The notes under the pieces are model-generated. The model was not told the origin of the DNA. It worked only from the letters and a program-made list of their open reading frames with translations, and did not search any database. Positions 1 to 7,896 of a stretch of DNA of 54,582 nt are shown in pieces. Position numbers and translations under genes: made by a program. Origin of the DNA: Glaciecola sp. HTCC2999 (GTDB taxonomy: Bacteria; Pseudomonadota; Gammaproteobacteria; Enterobacterales; Alteromonadaceae); the NCBI GenBank assembly GCA_949498985.1, contig CATECQ010000012.1, positions 1-54,582 on the forward strand. The letters run 5' to 3'. The first letter of the stretch is position 1. Every line of letters starts with the position of its first letter.

Positions 1-516
1 AAGCGTGGTGCTAAGTTTTTAGCTGATCACGGATTATTAGAAGCATCGATACTGAGTAATAGCACGATCGATGATCAATTTAGTGCTCAAGGGTTACATT
101 TTGCCGACCAGGATACACGATATGCACAAAAACTGGTCGCTGGTGCTGTTTACGAAGCGAGAGTTGATGAGACACACCCACTTATGTTCGGTGTTACCAA
201 TAATGCAGGAACAGTTAATGCTAATGCAAGTAACATGAATTTACCGCTGTTCAAAACCAGTAATATGGTAATGAATGCTGTAGATAAACCATTTATTGAA
301 GTCGCTCAATATTCTAATACACCGCTGCTAGGTGGATACAGTGCTCAGGCATTGCAGGACTTAATTGCTCAAAGTTCTGCGATTGTTGCACATCCCTATG
401 GCCGTGGTCGTGTGATTGGTTTTACAGACAATGTGAACTTCAGAGGGTATTGGCGCGGGACTGAGAAATTAATGGCTAATGCGATATTTATGGCACCATT
501 AATTAAAATCAGATAA
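1..516 (+). CDS. M14-family zinc carboxypeptidase-like protein, C-terminal part (5' end outside window)
   Basis: The frame is open from base 1 to the TAA at 514-516, so these 171 residues are the end of a longer protein whose start lies upstream. The text resembles the C-terminal region that follows the catalytic domain in large secreted M14 peptidases of Shewanella and Alteromonas: a stretch around DETHPLMFG, then an SGY-like segment, a hydrophobic VAHPYGRGRVIGF strand and an FTDNVNFRGYWRGT segment. No zinc-binding or catalytic residues lie in the visible part, so activity cannot be judged. An internal ATG at 184 is not the real start. The gene converges on comF with only 7 bases between the stops. 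Family assignment rests on recognition of this tail only. Confidence 0.6.
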   Translation, partial: KRGAKFLADHGLLEASILSNSTIDDQFSAQGLHFADQDTRYAQKLVAGAVYEARVDETHPLMFGVTNNAGTVNANASNMNLPLFKTSNMVMNAVDKPFIEVAQYSNTPLLGGYSAQALQDLIAQSSAIVAHPYGRGRVIGFTDNVNFRGYWRGTEKLMANAIFMAPLIKIR

Positions 517-523
517 ACAGAAC

Positions 524-1249
524 TTACTTACCAACAGCTTTATCGTCAGCGGGTTCATAGACGCTTAAACCCATGCACCACACAGTAATCTTTATGTGTG
601 GTGCAACTTGGTAAATACTGCGACATAAATCATTCATTGTCGTACCTGTGGTGATCACATCATCGACAATAGCAATGTGAGAAACGTCTTTAAAGGCTTG
701 TATATCCACCCTGAATACTTCTTTTATATTCGCTCGCCGAGCGTCTAAATTTAGCTCACTTTGTGGTTTTGTGTAGTGCTTGCGCATGACTGCATTTTCG
801 AGACAAGGGATTTTTAAACAGCGACTTAACTCATCACATAATAGTTGAGATTGGTTATAACCACGACGCCACATTCTGCGCCAGTGAATAGGGATGGGAA
901 TGAGTACATCAGGTAGCGAATCCATATGGACTACTCGATGTAAGATAAACCACTGTGCCATGAGCCTGGCCAAATGCGGCTGTTGATAAAATTTCAATTT
1001 TGGGATCAATACAGATAAAGGATATTGATAAATATCCAATACCCATAATCCATCAAATTTGGCATTTACAATGACATCATGTGCAAAGTGCTCAGTAGTG
1101 TCATTTAGATTAAACTCAACTAAATCTTGTGTCAGTAATGGTGCGTTAACAAAGCCACAATCGGCAAGACATAGCGGACAAATAACCTGTTCGGTTGATT
1201 GCAAACACAGCAGGCAACGATGCCAAATTGCTTTCAATGCAGGCTTCAT
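524..1249 (-). CDS. comF: ComF/GntX family phosphoribosyltransferase-like protein
   Basis: A 241-residue protein with the ComF layout. An N-terminal zinc-binding set of cysteines (C12, C15, C24, C27) is followed by a type I phosphoribosyltransferase fold with the RGYNQ motif near 129-133 and the PRPP-binding loop IVDDVITTGTT at about 194-204. Relatives are needed for DNA uptake (ComF) or sit beside bioH as gntX/yhgH in enteric bacteria. The substrate is unknown. The ATG at 1249 is preceded by a good AAGGAG site. The gene is divergent from bioH with 43 bases between starts, the usual gammaproteobacterial arrangement. The family call is firm; the function is inferred from relatives. Confidence 0.9.
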   Translation of the reverse strand: MKPALKAIWHRCLLCLQSTEQVICPLCLADCGFVNAPLLTQDLVEFNLNDTTEHFAHDVIVNAKFDGLWVLDIYQYPLSVLIPKLKFYQQPHLARLMAQWFILHRVVHMDSLPDVLIPIPIHWRRMWRRGYNQSQLLCDELSRCLKIPCLENAVMRKHYTKPQSELNLDARRANIKEVFRVDIQAFKDVSHIAIVDDVITTGTTMNDLCRSIYQVAPHIKITVWCMGLSVYEPADDKAVGK

Positions 1250-1292
1250 TTACACTCCTTTGTTGTTTGTAATGACATGAGAAGACCCTAAC

Positions 1293-2087
1293 ATGACTTC
1301 AGCGCTGCAACAGCGGATCGTGCGATCAGAAATACCGAACCCGTTAACCAATATCCCTTTAGTGATGCTCCATGGTTGGGGACTCAATAGCGGCGTCTTT
1401 GATCAAATAGCACCATTGCTAGCACAACACAGTGATGTAATACTGATCGATCTGCCAGGCTTTGGCGATAATGCAAATATGCCATTAACATCCTTGGAAG
1501 CAGTTGTTGAACAAATACATAATGCATTACCTGAACGGTGTAACTTATTGGGGTGGTCGTTAGGGGGGCTCATTGCACAGAAGTTAGTGCTTACTTATCC
1601 AGAGTGTGTCGAAAATTTAGTGTGTGTCGCATCAACGCCATTTTTTATGGCGCAAGCGCATGAATGGTTCGGTATTGCACCTAAAGTGCTGCAACAATTT
1701 GAGACTCAATTAGCCACTAACTATCAAAAAACCGTGCAGCGTTTCTTGGCCATACAGGCAATGGGCTCTGTCTCTGCTAAACAGGATATGCATGTGCTTA
1801 AAGACGCTATTGCGCGTTATCCAGAGCCTTGTGAAGCAAGTCTGTTACAAGGGTTAAAATTATTACAAACGGTGGATATACGTAAAGAAATCGATCTGAT
1901 CCAATGTCCAACATTGCGTATTTATGGGCGCTTAGATGCGTTAGTTCCAAACCAAGCGGTTAATGCAATAGAGGCGTTACAACCTAAAACAACATCGGTC
2001 GTCATGGAGCATGTTTCTCATGCACCTTTTATTTCAGATAAAAACAACTTCGTTCAAATTGTCAGAGACTTTTTACAAAAAAGCTGA
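1293..2087 (+). CDS. bioH: Pimeloyl-[ACP] methyl ester esterase BioH
   Basis: A 264-residue alpha/beta hydrolase. BioH removes the methyl group from pimeloyl-ACP methyl ester, ending the disguised fatty-acid route to the biotin precursor. Visible are the oxyanion segment HGWG (27-30), the nucleophile elbow GWSLGG with Ser89, the acid Asp215 (YGRLDALVP) and the base His243 (SHAPF), all at the spacing expected for BioH. The length matches the family (about 256 in E. coli). It is divergent from comF and converges on tex. Its stop codon lies inside the hairpin that probably terminates tex transcription. Confidence 0.93.
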   Translation: MTSALQQRIVRSEIPNPLTNIPLVMLHGWGLNSGVFDQIAPLLAQHSDVILIDLPGFGDNANMPLTSLEAVVEQIHNALPERCNLLGWSLGGLIAQKLVLTYPECVENLVCVASTPFFMAQAHEWFGIAPKVLQQFETQLATNYQKTVQRFLAIQAMGSVSAKQDMHVLKDAIARYPEPCEASLLQGLKLLQTVDIRKEIDLIQCPTLRIYGRLDALVPNQAVNAIEALQPKTTSVVMEHVSHAPFISDKNNFVQIVRDFLQKS

Positions 2088-2105
2088 CCGTTAAAATAGG
2101 TCAGC
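2077..2105 (-). terminator. Intrinsic terminator for tex, overlapping the 3' end of bioH
   Basis: GCTGACC at 2083-2089 pairs with GGTCAGC at 2099-2105 around a 9-base loop. Read on the minus strand the hairpin is followed by six U residues (plus-strand A run 2077-2082). It sits 18 bases past the tex stop and contains the bioH stop codon. Confidence 0.75.
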
Positions 2106-2123
2106 AAAGCGTATGTTTGATAC

Positions 2124-4496
2124 TTATTTTTTATTTTTTGCAAAGGCTGCAGCAAAAGCATCAGCCATACCACCACCTGCCGGCGAATTGTTGCCTCGCT
2201 GCTGATTTTTTCGTGATTTATTCTGATGCCCGTTATTACCTGAATTGGATCGAGGATTACCTTTACTTGAATGTTCGCTAGTATTGCGTTCATTGCGATG
2301 AGCAGGTTTAGCCTTAGTGCTATTCACTTCATCGCCCATGCGCATAGTAAAGGCGATGCGTTTGCGAGCTACATCGACTTCCATGACTTTCACTTTGACG
2401 ACATCACCTGTTTTTACTACTTCACGAGGATCAGAGATAAAGCCATCTGTCATAGCAGATATATGCACTAAACCGTCTTGGTGAACACCGACATCCACAA
2501 ACGCACCAAAGTTAGCTACGTTCGACACTACACCTTCAAGGATCATGCCTGGGGTTAAATCATTGATACTGTCAACGCCTTCTTTATAGGTGGCGGTTTT
2601 AAACTCTGGGCGCGGGTCACGTCCTGGTTTTTCCAGTTCACTAAAGATATCTTTGACGGTAGGCTCACCAAAAGTGTCATCGGTGAATTGATCTGGGGCG
2701 AGTTTGCGCAGCAAGTCTGTATTGCCAATCAAATCATTCACAGTAACATTGCTATGTTGCAAAATTTTATCCACGACCGGGTAGGCTTCAGGGTGAACTG
2801 CAGAGGCGTCAAGTGGATTATTCCCATTGACGATACGTAAAAATCCAGCAGCTTGTTCATAGGCCTTTGGCCCGAGTCGTGCTACTTTGAGTAAGGCTTT
2901 ACGTGTGGTAAAAGCACCGTATTCATTACGATGTGCTACGATGTTATTGGCGAGTGTCTTATTTAAACCTGATACATTGGTTAATAATGCCGGTGAAGCT
3001 GTGTTCAAATCGACTCCCACCGCATTTACACAATCTTCAATTACACGAGTCAAAGACTGACCAAGCTGGCTTTGGGACACGTCGTGTTGGTATTGACCCA
3101 CTCCGATGGCTTTGGGTTCAATTTTAACTAGTTCTGCTAATGGATCTTGTAATCGTCTTGCTATTGATACCGCACCACGCAATGATACATCCATACCCGG
3201 TAGTTCAAGTGAAGCTAGTTCAGAGGCAGAGTAAACCGATGCCCCCGCTTCTGAAATCATGATTTTTTGGATACCTAGTTCAGGATTTGCTTTCATCATT
3301 TCTGCAACGAGTTTGTCTGTTTCACGTGAGCCAGTACCGTTACCAATACTAATCAGATTCACTTTAAACTGTTTAGAAATCATGGCTAATGTGCGCAGTG
3401 ATTTATCCCACGCATTTTGGGGTGGGTGTGGGAAGATAGTCGTAGTATGTAACACTTTACCGGTTTCATCGACAATGGCGACTTTGACACCAGTACGAAT
3501 ACCAGGATCCAGTCCCATTGTGACTTTTGCTCCAGCCGGAGCTGCCATTAGCAAATCTTGTAAGTTTTTAGCAAACACATTGATCGCTTCTGCTTCTGCT
3601 TTCTCGCGTAAGGTATTGAAAAGTTCAGTTTCCATGTGCATCAAAATCTTAAGTTTCCAAGTCGATGCTACTACAGTTTGTAACCATAGGTCCGCAGCCC
3701 GCCCATTATTACGAATATTCACATGGTTCGCGATGATGTTTTCACATTCACTGCGCTCAGTAGCGTTGAAGTCGGCTTGAGGGTCGAGCGTAATATTTAA
3801 GGCTAAGAAGCCTTCATTACGGCCACGGAACATAGCTAAGGCACGGTGTGATGGCACGTTTTTAAATTTTTCTTGATGCGCAAAATAGTCACTGAATTTC
3901 GCAGCTTCTTTTTCTTTACCTGATATTAAGGTACTCCTAATATAGCCATGTTGAGTCATATGTTGCCGAATACGTTGCAGTAATTTTGCATCTTCGGCAA
4001 AGCGCTCCATCAAAATAAATTTAGCGCCATCAAGCACGGCTTTTTCGTCTGCAAATTTAGCCTCAGCGTTGATGTACTTAGTTGCTTCGTTCTGCGGATC
4101 GAGTGTCGGGTCGCTATATAGAGCATTGGCCAAAGGCTCAATACCGGCTTCAATTGCGATTTGACCTTTAGTGCGGCGACGCGGCTTATACGGTAGGTAT
4201 AAGTCTTCAAGTAACGTTTTACTTTCTGCATTATTGATGGCTTGAGTAAGCTCATCGGTGATTTTACCTTGGTCGGTAATTGATTTGAGAATGACCCGTT
4301 TTCTGTCATGAAGTTCACGTAAATAACTTAAACGGCTTTCAAGATTACGTAACTGGGTGTCGTCTAATCCGTTAGTGATTTCTTTACGGTAACGGGCGAT
4401 GAAGGGGACGGTAGCGCCTTCATCTAACAATGCAACAGCCGCTTTGACTTGAGCTGGTTGGACGGCTAATTCAGTTGCAAGTGTTTGTATGATCAT
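2124..4496 (-). CDS. tex: Tex/YhgF transcription accessory protein with S1 RNA-binding domain
   Basis: A 790-residue protein collinear with Tex. It has an N-terminal helical Tex domain ([17 protein letters not shown] near 23-39) and a YqgF/RuvX-like domain starting [10 protein letters not shown] at 327-336. A tandem helix-hairpin-helix region follows ([15 protein letters not shown]), then an S1 domain near residues 650-720 ([19 protein letters not shown]). The C-terminal tail is Asn/Ser/Arg/Lys-rich and low in complexity. Tex binds RNA and structured nucleic acid and affects transcription; the exact role is unsettled. The ATG at 4496 is well placed. The gene is divergent from greB, another transcription factor, an order common in gammaproteobacteria. 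Long ORFs on the opposite strand are shadows. Confidence 0.95.
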   Translation of the reverse strand: MIIQTLATELAVQPAQVKAAVALLDEGATVPFIARYRKEITNGLDDTQLRNLESRLSYLRELHDRKRVILKSITDQGKITDELTQAINNAESKTLLEDLYLPYKPRRRTKGQIAIEAGIEPLANALYSDPTLDPQNEATKYINAEAKFADEKAVLDGAKFILMERFAEDAKLLQRIRQHMTQHGYIRSTLISGKEKEAAKFSDYFAHQEKFKNVPSHRALAMFRGRNEGFLALNITLDPQADFNATERSECENIIANHVNIRNNGRAADLWLQTVVASTWKLKILMHMETELFNTLREKAEAEAINVFAKNLQDLLMAAPAGAKVTMGLDPGIRTGVKVAIVDETGKVLHTTTIFPHPPQNAWDKSLRTLAMISKQFKVNLISIGNGTGSRETDKLVAEMMKANPELGIQKIMISEAGASVYSASELASLELPGMDVSLRGAVSIARRLQDPLAELVKIEPKAIGVGQYQHDVSQSQLGQSLTRVIEDCVNAVGVDLNTASPALLTNVSGLNKTLANNIVAHRNEYGAFTTRKALLKVARLGPKAYEQAAGFLRIVNGNNPLDASAVHPEAYPVVDKILQHSNVTVNDLIGNTDLLRKLAPDQFTDDTFGEPTVKDIFSELEKPGRDPRPEFKTATYKEGVDSINDLTPGMILEGVVSNVANFGAFVDVGVHQDGLVHISAMTDGFISDPREVVKTGDVVKVKVMEVDVARKRIAFTMRMGDEVNSTKAKPAHRNERNTSEHSSKGNPRSNSGNNGHQNKSRKNQQRGNNSPAGGGMADAFAAAFAKNKK

Positions 4497-4622
4497 ATTG
4501 GGGAACGTCCATGATTAAAAGTGGGGCGATTATACGTGAAGCCTGTTGGGGTGAACAACCATTAACCTTGAAAATTTATTGTGTGATACTATCAGGTAAA
4601 TAAACGAAATCTCGAATCTAAA

Positions 4623-5102
4623 ATGACCTCAAAAGCCAATCTTATTACGCCTAATGGCTATCGCCTACTTAAAGAGGAAGAAGATTATTTATGGCGTGTC
4701 GAGCGCCATGAAATCACTAAAAAAGTCACATGGGCAGCAGGTCTTGGCGATCGCTCTGATAACGCAGATTACCAAACAAATAAAAGACGATTACGTCAAA
4801 TCCATAGTCGTGTGCGTTTTTTACGTAAACGAATGGAAGCATTGACGGTGGTCTCCCCATCTCCAGAACAAGTGGGTAAAGTGTATTTTGGCGCATGGGT
4901 GACTCTGGAAACAGAAGAGGGTGAGGTCAAAAAAGTGCAAATCGTTGGTTCAGATGAGATTTATAAACATACCTCGCCATGTTCAATTGATTCGCCTCTA
5001 GCGCGAGCCATGGTGGGTAAAACAATAGATGATGAAGCGGTTATCAACATGCCCGATGGTCCCATTTGCTATACGATTTTGGCTATTGAATATGACCAAT
5101 AA
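4623..5102 (+). CDS. greB: Transcription elongation factor GreB
   Basis: A 159-residue GreA/GreB protein. The N-terminal coiled coil carries the acidic tip near GDRSDNADYQTNKRRLRQI (about 41-59); the two Asp residues reach the RNA polymerase active site and stimulate cleavage of backtracked RNA. The C-terminal domain starts near residue 75 and holds the GSDE and SPLARAMVGK segments typical of the family. A full YQTNKRRL segment and basic coiled coil favour GreB over GreA. It is divergent from tex. The ATG at 4623 is the natural start; an overlapping frame at 4654 is a shadow. Confidence 0.94.
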   Translation: MTSKANLITPNGYRLLKEEEDYLWRVERHEITKKVTWAAGLGDRSDNADYQTNKRRLRQIHSRVRFLRKRMEALTVVSPSPEQVGKVYFGAWVTLETEEGEVKKVQIVGSDEIYKHTSPCSIDSPLARAMVGKTIDDEAVINMPDGPICYTILAIEYDQ

Positions 5103-5166
5103 TGACCGCTCAGCACGCTTTTAAAATGTTCGAATCATAAAATAACAGGATTACAGGTGATACCCC

Positions 5167-5676
5167 ATGGATAATAGTATGCACATTCGTCCCATCGAGC
5201 CCAAAGATCACGATGCTATCCTTGCGTTAAACGAAGCTTCAGTAGCGGTATTGAGCCCGCTGAATAACGATCAAATGGTCAAACTCATTGCACAATCGTG
5301 TTTACATGCCGTGGTTGAGATAGAGGGCGTTGTAGCCGCTTTTTTGTTAGTTGTTGGCCCCAAAACAGCGTATCGTAGTATCAATTACCAATGGTTTGAC
5401 GAGCAGTATGATGATTTTTACTATATTGATAGAGTTGTGGTGCATGCTCATTATCGTGCGCAAAAGATCGGTCAAACGTTGTATCAATACCTTATTGACG
5501 AAGCCTACCGCAACCATGTAGGTCTGCTGTGCGCTGAAATCGATATTGCTCCACCTAATGAACCATCTTTACACTTTCATCGAAAGTGGGGTTTCAAAGA
5601 GGTGTCAACATTAACCCATAGCGCCGAGAAAAGTGCCGAGAAAATTGTATCGTTACAAGTGTGTGTCATTAATTAA
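5167..5676 (+). CDS. GNAT-family N-acetyltransferase
   Basis: A 169-residue GCN5-related acetyltransferase. It begins with the usual IRPIEPKDHDAILALNE strand-helix and has the YIDRVVVHAHYRAQKIGQTLY acetyl-CoA binding region near 92-112 (Q/R-x-x-G-x form). It ends with a typical FHRKWGFKEV segment near 138-147. The acceptor substrate cannot be told. The ATG at 5167 is preceded by an AGGTGA site; a second in-frame ATG five codons on is less well placed. It follows greB by 64 bases and may be co-transcribed. Its downstream side shares the hairpin that ends fkpA. Confidence 0.85.
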   Translation: MDNSMHIRPIEPKDHDAILALNEASVAVLSPLNNDQMVKLIAQSCLHAVVEIEGVVAAFLLVVGPKTAYRSINYQWFDEQYDDFYYIDRVVVHAHYRAQKIGQTLYQYLIDEAYRNHVGLLCAEIDIAPPNEPSLHFHRKWGFKEVSTLTHSAEKSAEKIVSLQVCVIN

Positions 5677-5776
5677 GATTGCGTGAATACACCGACATAC
5701 AGAGATAATATTCGCTTAGTATATCAAAATGCTAAAATTATCTTAAAATGAGCGAGCATCATGTTTAAAGGTGCAT

Positions 5777-5802
5777 AAAAAAACCCGCCTTCAGGCGGGT
5801 TT
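5777..5802 (-). terminator. Intrinsic terminator for fkpA, possibly working in both directions
   Basis: AAACCCGCC (5781-5789), loop TTCA, GGCGGGTTT (5794-5802). On the minus strand the hairpin is followed by U residues from the plus-strand A run 5777-5783. It lies 26 bases past the fkpA stop, between convergent genes. A shorter T run on the plus strand could also stop the acetyltransferase transcript. Confidence 0.85.
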
Positions 5803-5827
5803 CATATCAATATCCAGAGTCAGTTAA

Positions 5828-6580
5828 TTACTCTTCGTCGTTGAGAATTTCAAGTAATTCTACTTCAAAAATAAGCGTTGAGTTAGGTGTAATAGAACCC
5901 GTTGCACGCTCACCATAAGCAAGCTCCGAAGGGATAACAAATTTAAATTTACTACCTTCACTCATTAACTGAACACCTTCAGTCCAACCTGGGATAACAC
6001 GATTTAGTGGGAATTCAGCCGGTTCGCCTCGTGAGTAAGAAGAATCAAACTCGGTCCCATCAATTAACGTGCCTTTATAGTGTACTTTAACAATGTCGGT
6101 TGCCGCAGGTTTAGCGCCTGTTCCTTCGACCATTACTTCATACTGTAAACCTGACTCGGTCACCGTAACGCCTTCTTTTTCAGCATTTTGAGCTAAGTAA
6201 GTAGCACCGGCTGCAACATTTGCTTCTGCATCTTGCTTAGCCATCGCTTCTTGTTTGGCGCGGACTTCTTGGTCAGAATTACGAATGATTGTTTGCATTT
6301 CTTCCATGCTGAGTGCTGGCTCACCATTTAATGCGTCATTGAAACCTTGACGAACTACTTCCATGTCGAGTGACATGTCTAGGCCTTCCAGTTGCTCTTG
6401 GCGACTTAAGGCAAAAGAACCCATGCTCGCACCGATGGAGTATGATTGACGCGCGATAGGGGTTTCTAACTCAGCTGCAGTAGTGGCTGTAGCAGTTGAT
6501 TGTGTTTCTTCACTTTGCTCGCCACAGGCTGTAAGCCCTAAGACAGATAATACTGCAATTGCAGCTAAAGACTTTTTCAT
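5828..6580 (-). CDS. fkpA: FKBP-type peptidyl-prolyl cis-trans isomerase, FkpA-like, predicted lipoprotein
   Basis: A 250-residue protein with an N-terminal helical dimerisation region (about 40-130) and a C-terminal FKBP domain (about 150-247). The domain carries VKVHYKGTLIDGTEFDSSY, FPLNRVIPGWTEG and ELAYGERATG motifs. This is the FkpA/Mip architecture, acting as isomerase and chaperone in the cell envelope. The signal sequence ends LGLTAC-G with Cys19, a canonical lipobox, so a lipid-anchored form is predicted. Enterobacterial FkpA is soluble and periplasmic, while Legionella Mip is surface-associated. A strong AAGGAG precedes the ATG at 6580. It is divergent from slyX, as in many relatives. 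Confidence 0.92.
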   Translation of the reverse strand: MKKSLAAIAVLSVLGLTACGEQSEETQSTATATTAAELETPIARQSYSIGASMGSFALSRQEQLEGLDMSLDMEVVRQGFNDALNGEPALSMEEMQTIIRNSDQEVRAKQEAMAKQDAEANVAAGATYLAQNAEKEGVTVTESGLQYEVMVEGTGAKPAATDIVKVHYKGTLIDGTEFDSSYSRGEPAEFPLNRVIPGWTEGVQLMSEGSKFKFVIPSELAYGERATGSITPNSTLIFEVELLEILNDEE

Positions 6581-6739
6581 TATTGTAATTCTCCTTGATG
6601 ATAGTATGTGTTGAAAACACTGACTAATTTATTTTATTGTATTCAATCTACTTTATATTGTGCCATTTTCCAACAGTTCAAATGTATTTTGTGATTATTT
6701 ATTAAATACTAACATTGTCGTTAAGAAATGATTAATGTG

Positions 6740-6767
6740 TTGATATCAGATGTGATGTGACTATACG
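6740..6767 (+). promoter_or_regulatory. Possible sigma70 promoter of slyX
   Basis: TTGATA at 6740-6745 and TATACG at 6762-6767 are separated by 16 bases, about 50 bases before the slyX ATG. Matches are partial (5/6 and 4/6), so this is a suggestion from pattern only. Confidence 0.35.
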
Positions 6768-6819
6768 CATGGGCATGGTAGACTAACGACTCTTTTTTAT
6801 AAGTAATGAGCATAACGCA

Positions 6820-7062
6820 ATGGCATCTTTAACGGACACTGCTGAATTAGTCGAAGACTTGCAAGCACGTATTGAAAACTTAGAAACAAAAATCGCTTTC
6901 CAAGACGATACGATTGAATCGTTAAATGATTCAATCGCGCAACAGCAACAGCAAATTGCGCAAATGACTTTTAAGATGAATCATATGGTAGAGCGTTTAA
7001 AATCAATGCAGCCATCTAATGTCGCATCACAAGAAGAAGAAACGCCTCCTCCACATTACTAA
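6820..7062 (+). CDS. slyX: SlyX-like coiled-coil protein
   Basis: An 80-residue protein that is almost entirely a heptad-patterned coiled coil (LVEDLQARIENLETKIAFQDDTIESLND, shown here only as the start of a longer run), followed by a proline-rich PPPHY end. This length, the coiled coil and the C-terminal PPPHY match SlyX, which is classically found next to fkpA. The molecular function of SlyX is not known. It starts at the ATG at 6820 and is the only gene in its short plus-strand unit. It converges on the TIGR02647-like gene. Confidence 0.87.
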   Translation: MASLTDTAELVEDLQARIENLETKIAFQDDTIESLNDSIAQQQQQIAQMTFKMNHMVERLKSMQPSNVASQEEETPPPHY

Positions 7063-7084
7063 TTATGATCTTTTACGTTTCGTT

Positions 7085-7318
7085 TTAATGGTTCAGCGCG
7101 GATTGAAGGACTTTGGCATGTTCAGCTAAATCATATCCTAAATTAGTTAAATACCCTCCATCTGGCTGCGTAACAATGCCTTTGTCAAATAATCGTTTGC
7201 CTGCATCAATGATGGCAGGGTCTGCGTCTTGATGGATCTTAAGGCCTTGCATGAGACTGTTGCTTGGAAATTTTAGTATTAGGTTAAGTTCAGCGGTAAG
7301 TTCATTATTAAATGGCAT
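7085..7318 (-). CDS. TIGR02647-like conserved protein of unknown function
   Basis: A 77-residue protein matching what I recall of the TIGR02647 family: a start of the form MPFNxELxAELNxLxKF, a central HQDADPAIIDAGKRLFDKG helix and a QPDGGYLTNLGYDLAEHA segment. The layout resembles a small winged-helix-like fold, and relatives are sometimes labelled DNA-binding, but no function is established. It stands alone between slyX and yheV on the minus strand. The ATG at 7318 is the natural start. The family call rests on memory of the motif. Confidence 0.72.
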   Translation of the reverse strand: MPFNNELTAELNLILKFPSNSLMQGLKIHQDADPAIIDAGKRLFDKGIVTQPDGGYLTNLGYDLAEHAKVLQSALNH

Positions 7319-7440
7319 ACAGGTCGATCCTTTTTTGGGTCTTGGTTAAGTGGGGCATGTAAAAAAATTGTAAAGAAGAATATTTAGATTAGCGCTATTT
7401 GTTTTAAAATACAAAGCATTAATCAGATTTTTTCACATAT

Positions 7441-7463
7441 AAAAAGACCGCTAAAAAGCGGTC
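7441..7463 (-). terminator. Intrinsic terminator downstream of yheV
   Basis: GACCGCT (7446-7452), loop AAAA, AGCGGTC (7457-7463). On the minus strand it is followed by U residues (plus-strand A run 7441-7445). It lies 34 bases past the yheV stop. Confidence 0.85.
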
Positions 7464-7497
7464 CTTATGTAATGATTAAACATTTTATAGTTGATAT

Positions 7498-7701
7498 TTA
7501 TGGTTTAAATACACCAATCACATCCGCACTACTTGCGACCTGTTCTGACACATCAGTACTTGATTGCACATCTTTGTAATCACATTTAACACACTGTAAT
7601 TTTTCAACATTGTTTTCAAAATACAGCATAATCGAATCGATCGAACGACATTGTGGACAAGTCGCTCCAGCGATAAAACGTTTACGTTGTTTGTTACTCA
7701 T
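7498..7701 (-). CDS. yheV: YheV-like zinc-ribbon protein
   Basis: A 67-residue protein with two CxxC knuckles (C15/C18 in ATCPQC, C37/C40 in LQCVKC) and a basic start (NKQRKRFIAG). This is the DUF2387/YheV pattern, and in gammaproteobacteria yheV is found near yheS, slyX and fkpA as it is here. The pattern suggests zinc binding; the biological role is unknown. It is divergent from yheS with a 195-base intergenic region that contains a palindrome and an extended -10 element. It has its own terminator. Confidence 0.85.
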   Translation of the reverse strand: MSNKQRKRFIAGATCPQCRSIDSIMLYFENNVEKLQCVKCDYKDVQSSTDVSEQVASSADVIGVFKP

Positions 7702-7813
7702 GGTTATTACTCTTTATTTAATGCTGCTAATCGGGCAGTGATATAGGGTGCTATTATACGTAAAATTGGCACTACTGATAGCTTCATACGCAGGTTTGCG
7801 TCCTTTGGGTTAT

Positions 7814-7834
7814 CCATGAGTGAAATTCTCATGG
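7814..7834. promoter_or_regulatory. Inverted repeat just upstream of the yheS promoter, possible operator
   Basis: CCATGAG at 7814-7820 and CTCATGG at 7828-7834 form a perfect 7-base inverted repeat around a 7-base spacer. It ends where the -35 region of the yheS promoter would lie, in the yheV/yheS divergent region. I do not recognise it as a site for a known regulator. Confidence 0.45.
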
Positions 7835-7853
7835 TCATACGTTGATGGATTAG

Positions 7854-7862
7854 TGGTATAAT
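7854..7862 (+). promoter_or_regulatory. Extended -10 promoter of the yheS operon
   Basis: TGG TATAAT at 7854-7862 is a perfect -10 with the TGn extension. No good -35 lies 16-18 bases upstream, which is usual for extended -10 promoters. The start site would be near 7869, giving a leader of about 28 bases before the yheS ATG. Confidence 0.65.
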
Positions 7863-7896
7863 ACGCCGCGTAAAAGTCACAGGTAATTATCCAGTT

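Noticed and set aside
2054-2293. A minus-strand ORF overlapping the ends of bioH and tex
   Set aside because: It is an off-frame read of the tex C-terminal coding region.
3259-3780. A 173-codon plus-strand ORF inside tex
   Set aside because: It lies wholly inside the minus-strand tex frame, which is conserved end to end; there is no ribosome-binding site or family match.
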